Source: Paenibacillus ginsengarvi
GTDB lineage: Bacteria; Bacillota; Bacilli; Paenibacillales; NBRC-103111
Direction: 5' to 3'
Length of the DNA: 64,000 nt
Assembly (NCBI RefSeq): GCF_003626695.1
Contig: NZ_RBAH01000009.1
Location: 1-64,000, forward strand
Part shown: one piece after another, positions 1 to 7,988 of the stretch
How the letters are laid out: each line of letters opens with the position of its first letter
Numbering within the stretch: position 1 is the first letter of the stretch
The notes under the pieces: model-generated
What the model saw: the letters and a program-made list of their open reading frames with translations, nothing else
What the model was told of the DNA's origin: nothing
Database searches by the model: none
Translations under genes and position numbers: made by a program

Positions 1-25
1 TTATGCTAAGATGGGAGTAGCTCAT
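1..25 (-). CDS. N-terminus of an IS30-type transposase (cut by window edge)
   Basis: On the minus strand an ATG at 25 opens a frame reading MSYSHLSI and runs off the left edge. It is preceded by GGAG with 8-base spacing. The start resembles IS30-family transposases, which commonly begin with M-[AS]-Y-[ST]-H-L. Only eight residues are visible, so the family call rests on this short signature, the good ribosome binding site, and the inverted repeat just outside it at 39-74. If right, an insertion sequence abuts the glycan locus on its left. Confidence 0.4.
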
Positions 26-38
26 GTTGGGTTCTCCT

Positions 39-74
39 GTGAAAAATGGTGTTGTGGTGACTTCCATTTTACAC
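39..74. repeat. Imperfect inverted repeat beside the putative IS30 gene
   Basis: Arms GTGAAAAATGG (39-49) and CCATTTTACAC (64-74) are complementary except for one base, with a 14-base loop. The element lies directly upstream of the minus-strand transposase start. It could be a terminal or subterminal repeat of the insertion sequence, or a hairpin in its leader. The stretch 75-209 up to the first glycosidase shows no gene; it ends in a GAGG ribosome binding site for the gene at 210. Confidence 0.35.
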
Positions 75-209
75 GAATCCATTCATGGGCTTCTTTGTTT
101 TTAGCTGTCGCACTTCATATTACAATCCGTCATAAAAGCCCGAAACATGACGAAATCTTTTTTTGCTACGATGGAGAGGAACTTATCCAATCTATTGTTG
201 AGGTGAACG

Positions 210-2597
210 ATGCAATCCATCAGACTGGTTGAAGGCTGGGAGCATTATCGCGGGAGCTTGGGCGGCGTATGGGAAGTATGGCGGGAAGCGAAGCTGAAAT
301 CGAGCTTGTATCACCTCCCCTGGGAAGCGGTCTCGCTGCCGCATTGCTTTAACCGGTACGACGCCGTCGATCCCGACGTCAAGTATTATCAAGGACAAGG
401 CTGGTATCGCACGAGCCTCGGCATAAGCAACCCGTACAAGGAAGGCAGAACGCTGCTGCGCTTCGAAGGAGCGGGCCAGAAGTCGACCGTCTACGTAGCA
501 ACGGGGGAGACGGGCCGGCATAATGGCGGATTCGACGAATTCAGGCTGGATATTACGGAGGCGGCTGAAGCGGCGAAAGGCGATCCGCTCTACAAAGGCA
601 AGGTTCCCGTGGCCGTCATGACGGACAATTCGCGGGATCTCGAGACGATCCCTTCGGATATAAGCGATTTTAACGTATACGGGGGACTGTACCGTCATGT
701 GCATCTCGTGTATGTGCCGAAAATATCGCTGGAACGAGTTCACGCCACCGTGTTGTGCGTATCCGGCGACAAGGCAACGATACAGTTGAAGGCGCGGCTT
801 TACAACCCGCAGCGGGCGTCCGATACGGTAAAGCTGACCGTCACGGTCCGCGATCCGGCGGGCAAGGAGATCTTCCGCCGCGAAACGTCCGCCGCCCCGT
901 GGGAGGGCCTGACGGAGCTGGACCGGCTGGAACTGGATGCACTCGCTTTATGGAGCCCGGACCATCCGCAGCTGTACACTTGCGAGGTCGAGCTGGAAAG
1001 CGTCCATGGCGCGACGAAGCAAACGGTACGGTTCGGCGTCAGAACCTATGAATTTGTGGAAAAGGGGCCGTTTCTGCTGAACGGCAAACGTCTGCTCATT
1101 CGGGGAACGCACCGCCATGACGATCATGCGGGCGTTGGCGCCGCCATGACGGATGACATGATCCGCACCGAGCTTCGGCTGGTGAAGGAGATGGGAGCGA
1201 ACTTCCTCCGGCTCGGGCACTACCAGCAGTCGGAATTGGTACTGGAGCTGTGCGACGAGCTGGGGCTCCTCGTCTGGGAGGAAATCCCATGGTGCCGCGG
1301 CGGTCTCGGCGGCGATGGCTATAAGCGGCAATGCCGGGAGATGCTCGAGGCGATGATCGATCAGCACTACAACCATCCGTCGGTCATCATCTGGGGGCTT
1401 GGCAACGAAAACGACTGGGAGGCCGATTTCGATTCCTTCGACAAGGACGCGATCCGCGCTTTCATGAAAGAGCTTCACGACCTTTCGCACGAGCTCGATC
1501 CGTACCGGTTAACCGGAATCCGCCGCTGCGACTTTTGCAAGGACATCGTCGACGTGTATTCGCCATCGATATGGGCGGGCTGGTACCGGGGCATATACCC
1601 GAAGTACGAGGAGTACAGCAGGCACGGCTTCGAACAAACGAGCCGATTCCTTCATTTGGAGTGGGGAGCCGATGCGATGGCCGGCAGGCATGTCGAGCAG
1701 CCGTACACCGGATTTCGGGATATTCGGGCGGGAACGAGCGCAGAGGAGCGCGACGGCGACTTCCTGATGTCTGGCGGCGAACCGCGCGTATCGGCGCTGG
1801 GCGACTGGTCCGAAACGTATTTTTGCGATCTGATCGATTGGCATTTGAAATCCCAGGAGACGATGGATTGGCTGACGGGAACGGCTCAGTGGGTGTTTAA
1901 AGATTTTTCCACTCCGGTTCGGCCGGATAACCCGGTGCCTTACGTTAACCAGAAGGGCGTGATCGAACGGGACTTCACGAAGAAGGACGCCTACTACGTC
2001 TTCCAGTCGTATTGGAGCGAGCAGCCGATGGTGCGTATTTACGGTCATTCGTGGCGGACCCGCTGGGGGAGGCCAAGCGAGAAGAAGCTGATTCGGGTAT
2101 ACTCCAACTGCCTAGAGGCCGAGCTGTTCGCGAACGGCATAAGCTGCGGCCGTCAGCGGCGCGATCCGCAAAACTTCCCTTGCGCCGGGCTGCGCTGGGA
2201 GATCGAGCTTGCGGAAGGATTCAATCATCTAAAGGTGGTAGCGAGCAAGGACGGCGTTACGGTAGAGGACGAGACGCACTACGAGTACCAGACGTCAAGC
2301 TGGTCCGAGCCGGCCTATTTGCGCATGACGGCAACGAAGCAAACGGACTCGCTTGTAAGTCTGGAAGTGAAGGCTTATGACCGCAATCATGTTTTTTGTC
2401 CGGACGCGGTCAACTTCATCCGGTTTTCCTTGGCCGGCGACGGCAAACTGATCGACAATCTCGGGACGGCCCGGGCCAGCCGTTACGTCCAGCTCGCGGG
2501 CGGACGGGCGACGATATGCGCCGAATATGCGGCCGAAGGCACGCTGATCGCAAGCGCCGCGTCGGATGGATTAAAGACGGCGATCGTCGTTGTGTAG
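210..2597 (+). CDS. Glycoside hydrolase family 2 protein (beta-galactosidase/glucuronidase type)
   Basis: A 795-residue enzyme with the GH2 layout: an N-terminal jelly-roll sugar-binding domain (about 1-180), an immunoglobulin-like domain (about 180-285), the TIM-barrel catalytic domain (about 285-610) and C-terminal beta domains. The acid/base is E400 in a WGLGNE motif and the likely nucleophile is E484 in HLEWG, the standard retaining pair. No signal peptide is seen, so it probably acts in the cytosol on imported oligosaccharides. The ATG follows TTGAGGTGAACG. It leads a three-gene run with the GH95-like and lyase-like genes. GH2 covers beta-galactosidases, glucuronidases and others; the substrate cannot be fixed from sequence alone. 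Confidence 0.85.
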   Translation: MQSIRLVEGWEHYRGSLGGVWEVWREAKLKSSLYHLPWEAVSLPHCFNRYDAVDPDVKYYQGQGWYRTSLGISNPYKEGRTLLRFEGAGQKSTVYVATGETGRHNGGFDEFRLDITEAAEAAKGDPLYKGKVPVAVMTDNSRDLETIPSDISDFNVYGGLYRHVHLVYVPKISLERVHATVLCVSGDKATIQLKARLYNPQRASDTVKLTVTVRDPAGKEIFRRETSAAPWEGLTELDRLELDALALWSPDHPQLYTCEVELESVHGATKQTVRFGVRTYEFVEKGPFLLNGKRLLIRGTHRHDDHAGVGAAMTDDMIRTELRLVKEMGANFLRLGHYQQSELVLELCDELGLLVWEEIPWCRGGLGGDGYKRQCREMLEAMIDQHYNHPSVIIWGLGNENDWEADFDSFDKDAIRAFMKELHDLSHELDPYRLTGIRRCDFCKDIVDVYSPSIWAGWYRGIYPKYEEYSRHGFEQTSRFLHLEWGADAMAGRHVEQPYTGFRDIRAGTSAEERDGDFLMSGGEPRVSALGDWSETYFCDLIDWHLKSQETMDWLTGTAQWVFKDFSTPVRPDNPVPYVNQKGVIERDFTKKDAYYVFQSYWSEQPMVRIYGHSWRTRWGRPSEKKLIRVYSNCLEAELFANGISCGRQRRDPQNFPCAGLRWEIELAEGFNHLKVVASKDGVTVEDETHYEYQTSSWSEPAYLRMTATKQTDSLVSLEVKAYDRNHVFCPDAVNFIRFSLAGDGKLIDNLGTARASRYVQLAGGRATICAEYAAEGTLIASAASDGLKTAIVVV

Positions 2598-2632
2598 ATG
2601 CGAACGCGAATAACGGAGAAGGAGAGACGCGA

Positions 2633-4921
2633 ATGATCGATACGAAAGTAGACTGGGCTTCCTTCCTGGGCAGACACGACCTCACCTGGTCGGTGAAGCC
2701 GATTTCTTGGGATGAAGGGGCATTTATCGGCAACGGCTCGATCGGGGCGATGGTGTACAGCGAGGAGCATAGACTGAAGCGGAACGTGCTTCGTTTCGTG
2801 CTCGGGCGCACCGATGTTACGGCGAAACGTCCCGACGGGGGATTTCCCCCGCGCGTACCGGTTGGGGAGCTTCATCTGGAGCTCTCCGGATGGCTGTATC
2901 AGCCGATCTCCCTGCGACTCGATTTGTGGAACGCGGAGCTGCGGGCGGACATTACGACGACTGTCGGAGAGGTTCAACTGCGGGCATTCGTCCACAGCCG
3001 CAAGCAGGCGATGGCGGTAGAGCTTAAAACGTCGGGCGGCGAAAGCGCCGCCAGCTTTCGCTGGTACGCTTATCAGGAAGTCGATCCGATCTTGAAAAAT
3101 GCCGACGGCTATAATTTGAACCAATACATTCCGGAGTCGGAGGTCGTCCGGTCTGTCCGAAGCGGTATCCGCGCAGCAGCAGAAACGTTCAAGCCCGATG
3201 GCTCCGGCGGCTGCGCGACGGCCTGGACCGAGCTAAGCGGCAGCGATGCGTCCACATCGCCTGAAGAGGCTGGCCGGCGCGTAATTTATTTGTCCATCCA
3301 AAACGGCGCGGACGAAACGGCGGCGCAGCGGGCGGAGGAAGCGGTCAAGCGGGCGAGCGAACAGCCGTGGGACGAGTGGGTGGAATCGCATCGGAGCTGG
3401 TGGCACGATTATTATCCGCAAAGCTTCGTATCGATTCCAGATACCATGCTGGAAGGATTTTATTGGATTCAAATGTATAAGCTTGCTTCGGCGACGAGGA
3501 GTGACGGCATGATCATGGACAACCAGGGGCCGTGGCTCACCTCGACACCGTGGCCGGGCGTCTGGTTTAACATGAACGTACAGATGGCCTACTCCCCTGT
3601 GTACACCTCAAACCGGCTGCACCTCGGGATGTCGCTGGTGGGGGCGTTCCGCGAGCAAGTTGAAACTTTGATCGGCAACGTTCCGGACGATTTCCGGACG
3701 GATTCGGCGGGCCTTCCCCGAAGCTGCAGCTACGATCTCGCCGGCCGGGTCGACGACGAGAAGGGCAATCTGCTGTGGGTATGCCATAATTTGTGGCGGC
3801 AGTACCGTCACTCCATGGACCGCAAGCTGCTCGGCGAGCTTCTGTACCCTTTGCTTCGGCGAGCCGTGCGGTACCATACTCGAATCCTTGCGGAGGGAGA
3901 CGACGGGAAGCTTCATTTGCCTGCGACCGTCTCTCCGGAATACGGCTCTTTCCTGAAAATGAAAGTGCCGGACACCCACTACGACTTGGCGCTGTTAAGA
4001 TGGGGCTGCGAAACGCTGCTGCGTATTAGCGAAATGCCGGAGCCCGCGGCAGGAACAGATACGGAACGGGACGCCGATCGGCGGAAGTGGCAGGAAATAC
4101 TGGAGCGGCTCGCCCCTCTGCCGACGGACGAGACCGGCTATATGATTGGCCGCGGGCAGCCGCTTGCCTTCGGACATCGTCATTTCAGCCATTTGATGGC
4201 GGTATTCCCGCTCCATCTCGTAAGCGGGGACTCGGAAGAAGAGCGGGAGCTGATCCTCCGCTCGCTCCGTCATTGGTTTTCGATGGAAGGGGATTTGCGC
4301 GGATTTACGTTTACGGGAGCGGCATCGATCGCGGCAACGCTTGGTCTCGGCGACGAGTCGCTCGCTTACTTGAAGTCGCTGCTTCACTTGCTGAAGCCGA
4401 ATACGATGTACAAGGAGGCTGGGCCGGTTATCGAATCGCCGCTCGCCGGAGCGGAAGCGATTCACGACATGCTGCTGCAAAGCTGGGGCGACCGGATTCG
4501 CGTTTTTCCCGCGATACCGGAGGACTGGAAGGATGCCGCGTTCCATGATTTGCGGACTGAAGGGGCGTTTCTTGTAAGCGCGGTCCGGACGAACGGCGCG
4601 ACGTCCTGGGTGCGCGTGAAAAGCCTGGCGGGAGAGCCTTGCCGGCTTCATACGGATATGACGGGTTCCGTTCGTATTGCGGCAAGTGAAAGGACTACCG
4701 TTCGAACGCTGGGCGACGGCCGTTTCGAGCTCGATCTGCCTTGCGGGGAGGAAGTCGTCCTGTATGCGGAAAAGCAGCTTTCCGGCGAACCGCCGCATAA
4801 GGGCGGCGTAATCCGTCCGGTGCCGGCCCAGTCTCACCTGTGCGGATATTTCGGCAGCCGCAAGCCGTGGCGGCTATACGGTCTGCCGATCCGGTTTGGC
4901 GGCTCCGATTCAGATCGATGA
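2633..4921 (+). CDS. GH95-like glycoside hydrolase (divergent alpha-fucosidase/galactosidase fold)
   Basis: A 762-residue protein starting at ATG 2633 behind GGAGAAGGAGAG; an upstream extension of the frame overlaps the previous gene and is rejected. The N-terminal beta domain begins with a conserved block (GAFIGNGSIGAMVY, about residues 24-37) typical of GH95-type proteins. An (alpha/alpha)6 barrel follows, with conserved pieces such as WFNMNVQMAYSP, SPEYGSF and HRHFSHLMAVFP. It differs clearly from the canonical GH95 gene at 7989: the HNTNLW and IDGNFGG motifs are not recognisable. It may act on another alpha-linked sugar. It has no signal peptide and sits 35 bases after the GH2 gene. Confidence 0.72.
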   Translation: MIDTKVDWASFLGRHDLTWSVKPISWDEGAFIGNGSIGAMVYSEEHRLKRNVLRFVLGRTDVTAKRPDGGFPPRVPVGELHLELSGWLYQPISLRLDLWNAELRADITTTVGEVQLRAFVHSRKQAMAVELKTSGGESAASFRWYAYQEVDPILKNADGYNLNQYIPESEVVRSVRSGIRAAAETFKPDGSGGCATAWTELSGSDASTSPEEAGRRVIYLSIQNGADETAAQRAEEAVKRASEQPWDEWVESHRSWWHDYYPQSFVSIPDTMLEGFYWIQMYKLASATRSDGMIMDNQGPWLTSTPWPGVWFNMNVQMAYSPVYTSNRLHLGMSLVGAFREQVETLIGNVPDDFRTDSAGLPRSCSYDLAGRVDDEKGNLLWVCHNLWRQYRHSMDRKLLGELLYPLLRRAVRYHTRILAEGDDGKLHLPATVSPEYGSFLKMKVPDTHYDLALLRWGCETLLRISEMPEPAAGTDTERDADRRKWQEILERLAPLPTDETGYMIGRGQPLAFGHRHFSHLMAVFPLHLVSGDSEEERELILRSLRHWFSMEGDLRGFTFTGAASIAATLGLGDESLAYLKSLLHLLKPNTMYKEAGPVIESPLAGAEAIHDMLLQSWGDRIRVFPAIPEDWKDAAFHDLRTEGAFLVSAVRTNGATSWVRVKSLAGEPCRLHTDMTGSVRIAASERTTVRTLGDGRFELDLPCGEEVVLYAEKQLSGEPPHKGGVIRPVPAQSHLCGYFGSRKPWRLYGLPIRFGGSDSDR

Positions 4922-4941
4922 GTAAAGGAGGGCGTTAGGCG

Positions 4942-6060
4942 ATGCTTACAGACGAAAAGCTGGCCAAGTGGCAAATCGACCGGCATGAGCTTGTGGCGAA
5001 GGCGGACCGTTCGCTGGACGCCCGGCCGATCAGCATAACGGACACGGCGGCGGAGCGGAGCGCTGGCGGCCGGAACGATTATTATTCGAACGGCGACTAT
5101 TGGTGGCCGAATCCGGAGACGCCGGACGGACTTCCATTCGTAAAAAGGGACGGGGAATCGTATCCGGAAGCTTTTTTCGCCCATCGCGAAGCGCTTCGCT
5201 CCATGCGCACCCATGTGGCGAATCTCGCGGCAGGTTACGCGGCGACGGGGCTGCGGGTGTATGCGGACAAGGCGGCGGCTTTGCTGCGCACGTTTTTTCT
5301 GGACGAGAAGACGCGCATGAACCCGCATTTGCTGTACGCCCAAGCGGTTCCGGGGTTGTGCGAAGGAAGAGGGATCGGGATCATCGATACGCTGCATCTG
5401 ATCGATATCCCCGCCGCAGTGGAGGCCATCGAACCGTCCGGGGCGATTACCGAAGCGGAGGCGAAGAAGCTGCGCGGCTGGTTTGCGGACTATTTGAACT
5501 GGATGTGCACGCACCCGTACGGCATAGAGGAACGCGATACCGAGAACAATCATGCGGTATGCTGGCACGTTCAGGCAGCGGCTTTCGCTTTGTTTACCGG
5601 CAACGAAGCCGTGCTCGCTCAGTGCCGCGAGCGGTACAAGACGGTGCTGCTGCCGCGGCAGATGGCGCCGGACGGCAGCTTTCCGCTTGAGCTGGCCCGA
5701 ACGAAACCTTACGGGTATTCGATCTTCGTGCTGGATAATACGGTAACCCTATGCCGTCTGCTGTCCGTGCCCGCCGATTATTTATGGGAGTTCCGGTTGG
5801 AGGACGGGCGGGGCATCCGCCTCGGGCTCGATTATTTGTATCCGTATCTTGCGGACAAATCGTCATGGCCTCACGGTCCAGATGTGGAGCATTTCGACGG
5901 TTGGCCCGTAAGGATGTCGTTTATGCTTTTTGCCGGAACGGCGTTCGGTGACGAGCGATATATGAGGCTGTGGAACGAGCTGCCGGCCGATTCGGCCGAT
6001 CCGGAAATACGCCGCAATATGGCGCTTCGCCAGCCGGTGCTTTGGCTGATGCGGGAATAG
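4942..6060 (+). CDS. Alginate lyase-like (alpha/alpha) barrel protein, probable PL38-type lyase
   Basis: A 372-residue protein with the alginate-lyase superfamily fold. The signature near the N-terminus is DYYSNGDYWWPNPETPDG (about residues 47-64), followed by NNHAVCWHVQ (about 196-205), where His is a plausible catalytic base. Related proteins in CAZy family PL38 and in Bacteroidetes polysaccharide loci cleave uronic-acid-containing glycans; that link is from family memory. There is no signal peptide, so it likely works on small intracellular uronides. The start at ATG 4942 follows AAAGGAGGG. It ends the three-gene run and lies tail to tail with the AraC gene on the minus strand. Confidence 0.7.
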   Translation: MLTDEKLAKWQIDRHELVAKADRSLDARPISITDTAAERSAGGRNDYYSNGDYWWPNPETPDGLPFVKRDGESYPEAFFAHREALRSMRTHVANLAAGYAATGLRVYADKAAALLRTFFLDEKTRMNPHLLYAQAVPGLCEGRGIGIIDTLHLIDIPAAVEAIEPSGAITEAEAKKLRGWFADYLNWMCTHPYGIEERDTENNHAVCWHVQAAAFALFTGNEAVLAQCRERYKTVLLPRQMAPDGSFPLELARTKPYGYSIFVLDNTVTLCRLLSVPADYLWEFRLEDGRGIRLGLDYLYPYLADKSSWPHGPDVEHFDGWPVRMSFMLFAGTAFGDERYMRLWNELPADSADPEIRRNMALRQPVLWLMRE

Positions 6061-6072
6061 AACGGATGGCGG

Positions 6073-6954
6073 TTATTCGATCGTCATAAGGCTGCCCGCC
6101 GGAGCGTGTTTGTATTTGTACGGGCTTAGGCCGACGTGTTTTTTGAACAGGTTGCAAAAGTAAGAAAAGTTCGTTAGTCCGATCGCTTGCCCGATTTCCT
6201 GCACGGACCTATCGGTCGTCTTCAGCAGCCAGCACGCCTCGCGAATGCGGCGGGCGGTCAAATATTCGGTAATGCTCGTCCCTACCGTTTGGCGGAAGAC
6301 GGCCGATATGTGAGTGGGTGTCAAATGGATGTCGCTTGCGACCCGTTCCAGCTCGAACGGTTCCGCATAATGCTCCTCCACCCATTTCATGACCCGCTCG
6401 GACACGGACGATTTGCGTATCGGCGGCGGAGTGGTTTGCGGCCCCGGCTCCTCATGAGCTTTCAAAATTTGAAGCAAAGCGATAAGAAACAGCATCTGCT
6501 CCTCCAGCAGCAGGTCGTCCGGCATTTTCAGCATGCGCTCCCGATGCTCCTCGAACAGATTGTCGAGCGTAAGCCGAGGCAGCCCGACAAACAGCTGAGA
6601 TTCGAGCGGAACTTGCCATAATCGCTGAAAAAACGTTCGCAGCGAATGAAACGGGGCCAAATACCGCCCGAGCTCGGACGGCTCAAATACGAAGAGAGAG
6701 CGAACGTACGGCGACTGGGACTCGAGCTTCATCTGGACCCGGTGCAGTTGAAACGGACGGAAATAGACAAGGGAGCCGGGCGAAAGCTCAAAAATGCGCT
6801 GGTTTACGATAACTTGGCCGCTTCCCTCGTGCACGTATAAAAGCTCGATGCCCTGGTGGGCGTGATAAATTTCGTTGAATTCGAGGGTGCGGTCCTTTAC
6901 GAAGGACAAATGCACCGGATGATGGTTCAAGTTTAAGTAGTTCATGATTTTCAT
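6073..6954 (-). CDS. AraC-family regulator with N-terminal cupin sensor domain
   Basis: A 293-residue regulator. Residues about 10-150 form a cupin-like sugar-sensing domain (AHQGIELLYVHEGSGQVIV), and about 185-290 hold the two AraC helix-turn-helix motifs, ending with the family signature around SYFCNLFKKHVGLSPYKYK. I chose ATG 6954 because GAGG precedes it at good spacing; the longer start at 6987 has no ribosome site. It is divergent from the second AraC gene and convergent with the lyase gene. Its likely job is to switch the glycan genes on when the sugar is present. Cytosolic DNA-binding protein. Confidence 0.85.
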   Translation of the reverse strand: MKIMNYLNLNHHPVHLSFVKDRTLEFNEIYHAHQGIELLYVHEGSGQVIVNQRIFELSPGSLVYFRPFQLHRVQMKLESQSPYVRSLFVFEPSELGRYLAPFHSLRTFFQRLWQVPLESQLFVGLPRLTLDNLFEEHRERMLKMPDDLLLEEQMLFLIALLQILKAHEEPGPQTTPPPIRKSSVSERVMKWVEEHYAEPFELERVASDIHLTPTHISAVFRQTVGTSITEYLTARRIREACWLLKTTDRSVQEIGQAIGLTNFSYFCNLFKKHVGLSPYKYKHAPAGSLMTIE

Positions 6955-7017
6955 AAGGCGGACCTCGCTCGGATGAATCGGCTTCATGACAACATAGTAC
7001 CATAAGAGGCTAATACT

Positions 7018-7054
7018 ATGCCTTGCGATTTAGGCTGCCGCGGCCGCAAGGTAT
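7018..7054. promoter_or_regulatory. Inverted repeat between divergent AraC genes (candidate operator)
   Basis: Arms ATGCCTTGCG (7018-7027) and CGCAAGGTAT (7045-7054) are complementary over ten positions with one mismatch and a 17-base spacer. It sits in the 167-base gap between the two divergent AraC genes. The size and place suit a dimeric regulator site, though AraC proteins more often bind direct repeats. Confidence 0.35.
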
Positions 7055-7121
7055 GCATATAGAGCTAGAGCAAACGCCGGGGCGGATTGAAACGTTTTAC
7101 GGCAAATCGGGAGGCGCGGAT

Positions 7122-7973
7122 ATGACGACGGTGCCGAATCCGGAAGTGATCCGGAACTATTTCGCGAATGTGAAGATTGAGCTGCTCGCCGCTCGGTATA
7201 GCGAGCGTTTAAGGGAGGACTGGGGGCGCAACGGTATTAGAACGAGCTACAACCGCCTTTATTTTTTCATCGGCGGGGAAGGCTGGCTGAACATCGACGG
7301 CGAGTTATATTACCCCAGACCGGGACAAATGTTCATTTTGCCTGCCGAAGCTCCGCTTACGTTTGCCACTGTAAGCGCTAACAGCTTTAACAAGCACTGG
7401 TGCCATTTTCAGGCCAAAGTAGGCGACTTCCATCTGTTTAAACTGCTCAAGCTGCCATATTGCATCCAGGTGGCCGATATGGACTACATGAAGCGTCTCT
7501 TCGAACGTCTGGAGCAAGCATATCGGGAGAGCGGCGATATCGCGGCACCGCTCAAGTTCAAATCGATCTTTTTGGAGATTCTGACTTACTACGTCGAGCA
7601 TACGCCGCCGCAATCGGTCCGCTTGTCGCCGTCTCCCGTTAACAATCGCGAATATCAAATTTTGAAATATATCGAGGAGCATCTTGGAGAGTCTTTGACG
7701 CTGGAACGGCTGGCAAGCGCCTTTAACTACAATCCGAACTATTTCATTCGATACTTCAAATCGCTGTTTCATATATCCCCGAATCAATATATCGTCAAAA
7801 CCCGCATCGAGAAAGCGAAAAAGCTGCTGCTGAGCTCGGACTGCTCCCTCGAGCGAATATCCGAGACGGTCGGCATGGAGCGGGTATATTTCTCCAAAGT
7901 GTTCAAGCAGCTGACGACTTTTTCACCGAGCGAATACAGAAGCAAAAATAACATGAAGCTTTATAAAGTATAA
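7122..7973 (+). CDS. AraC-family regulator of the fucosidase operon
   Basis: A 283-residue AraC-family protein. The N-terminal half (about 1-165) carries a cupin-type ligand domain (YFFIGGEGWLNIDGELYYPR), and the C-terminal 100 residues hold two helix-turn-helix units (LTLERLASAFNYNPNYFIRYF and the second near FSPSEY). ATG 7122 is preceded by GGGAGG with 7-base spacing; the longer frame from 7023 lacks a site and crosses the inverted repeat. It is 15 bases upstream of the GH95 gene and probably co-transcribed with it, so it likely controls that gene and perhaps its own promoter. Confidence 0.85.
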   Translation: MTTVPNPEVIRNYFANVKIELLAARYSERLREDWGRNGIRTSYNRLYFFIGGEGWLNIDGELYYPRPGQMFILPAEAPLTFATVSANSFNKHWCHFQAKVGDFHLFKLLKLPYCIQVADMDYMKRLFERLEQAYRESGDIAAPLKFKSIFLEILTYYVEHTPPQSVRLSPSPVNNREYQILKYIEEHLGESLTLERLASAFNYNPNYFIRYFKSLFHISPNQYIVKTRIEKAKKLLLSSDCSLERISETVGMERVYFSKVFKQLTTFSPSEYRSKNNMKLYKV

Positions 7974-7988
7974 ACGAGGAGTGACATT

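Noticed and set aside
11-232. 73-codon plus-strand frame at the left edge
   Set aside because: It crosses into the GH2 start in another frame, has a Cys-rich random look and no ribosome site; the minus-strand IS30-like start fits better.
2396-2632. N-terminal extension of the GH95-like gene
   Set aside because: The extra 79 codons overlap the GH2 gene and are Arg-rich; a strong ribosome site precedes ATG 2633.
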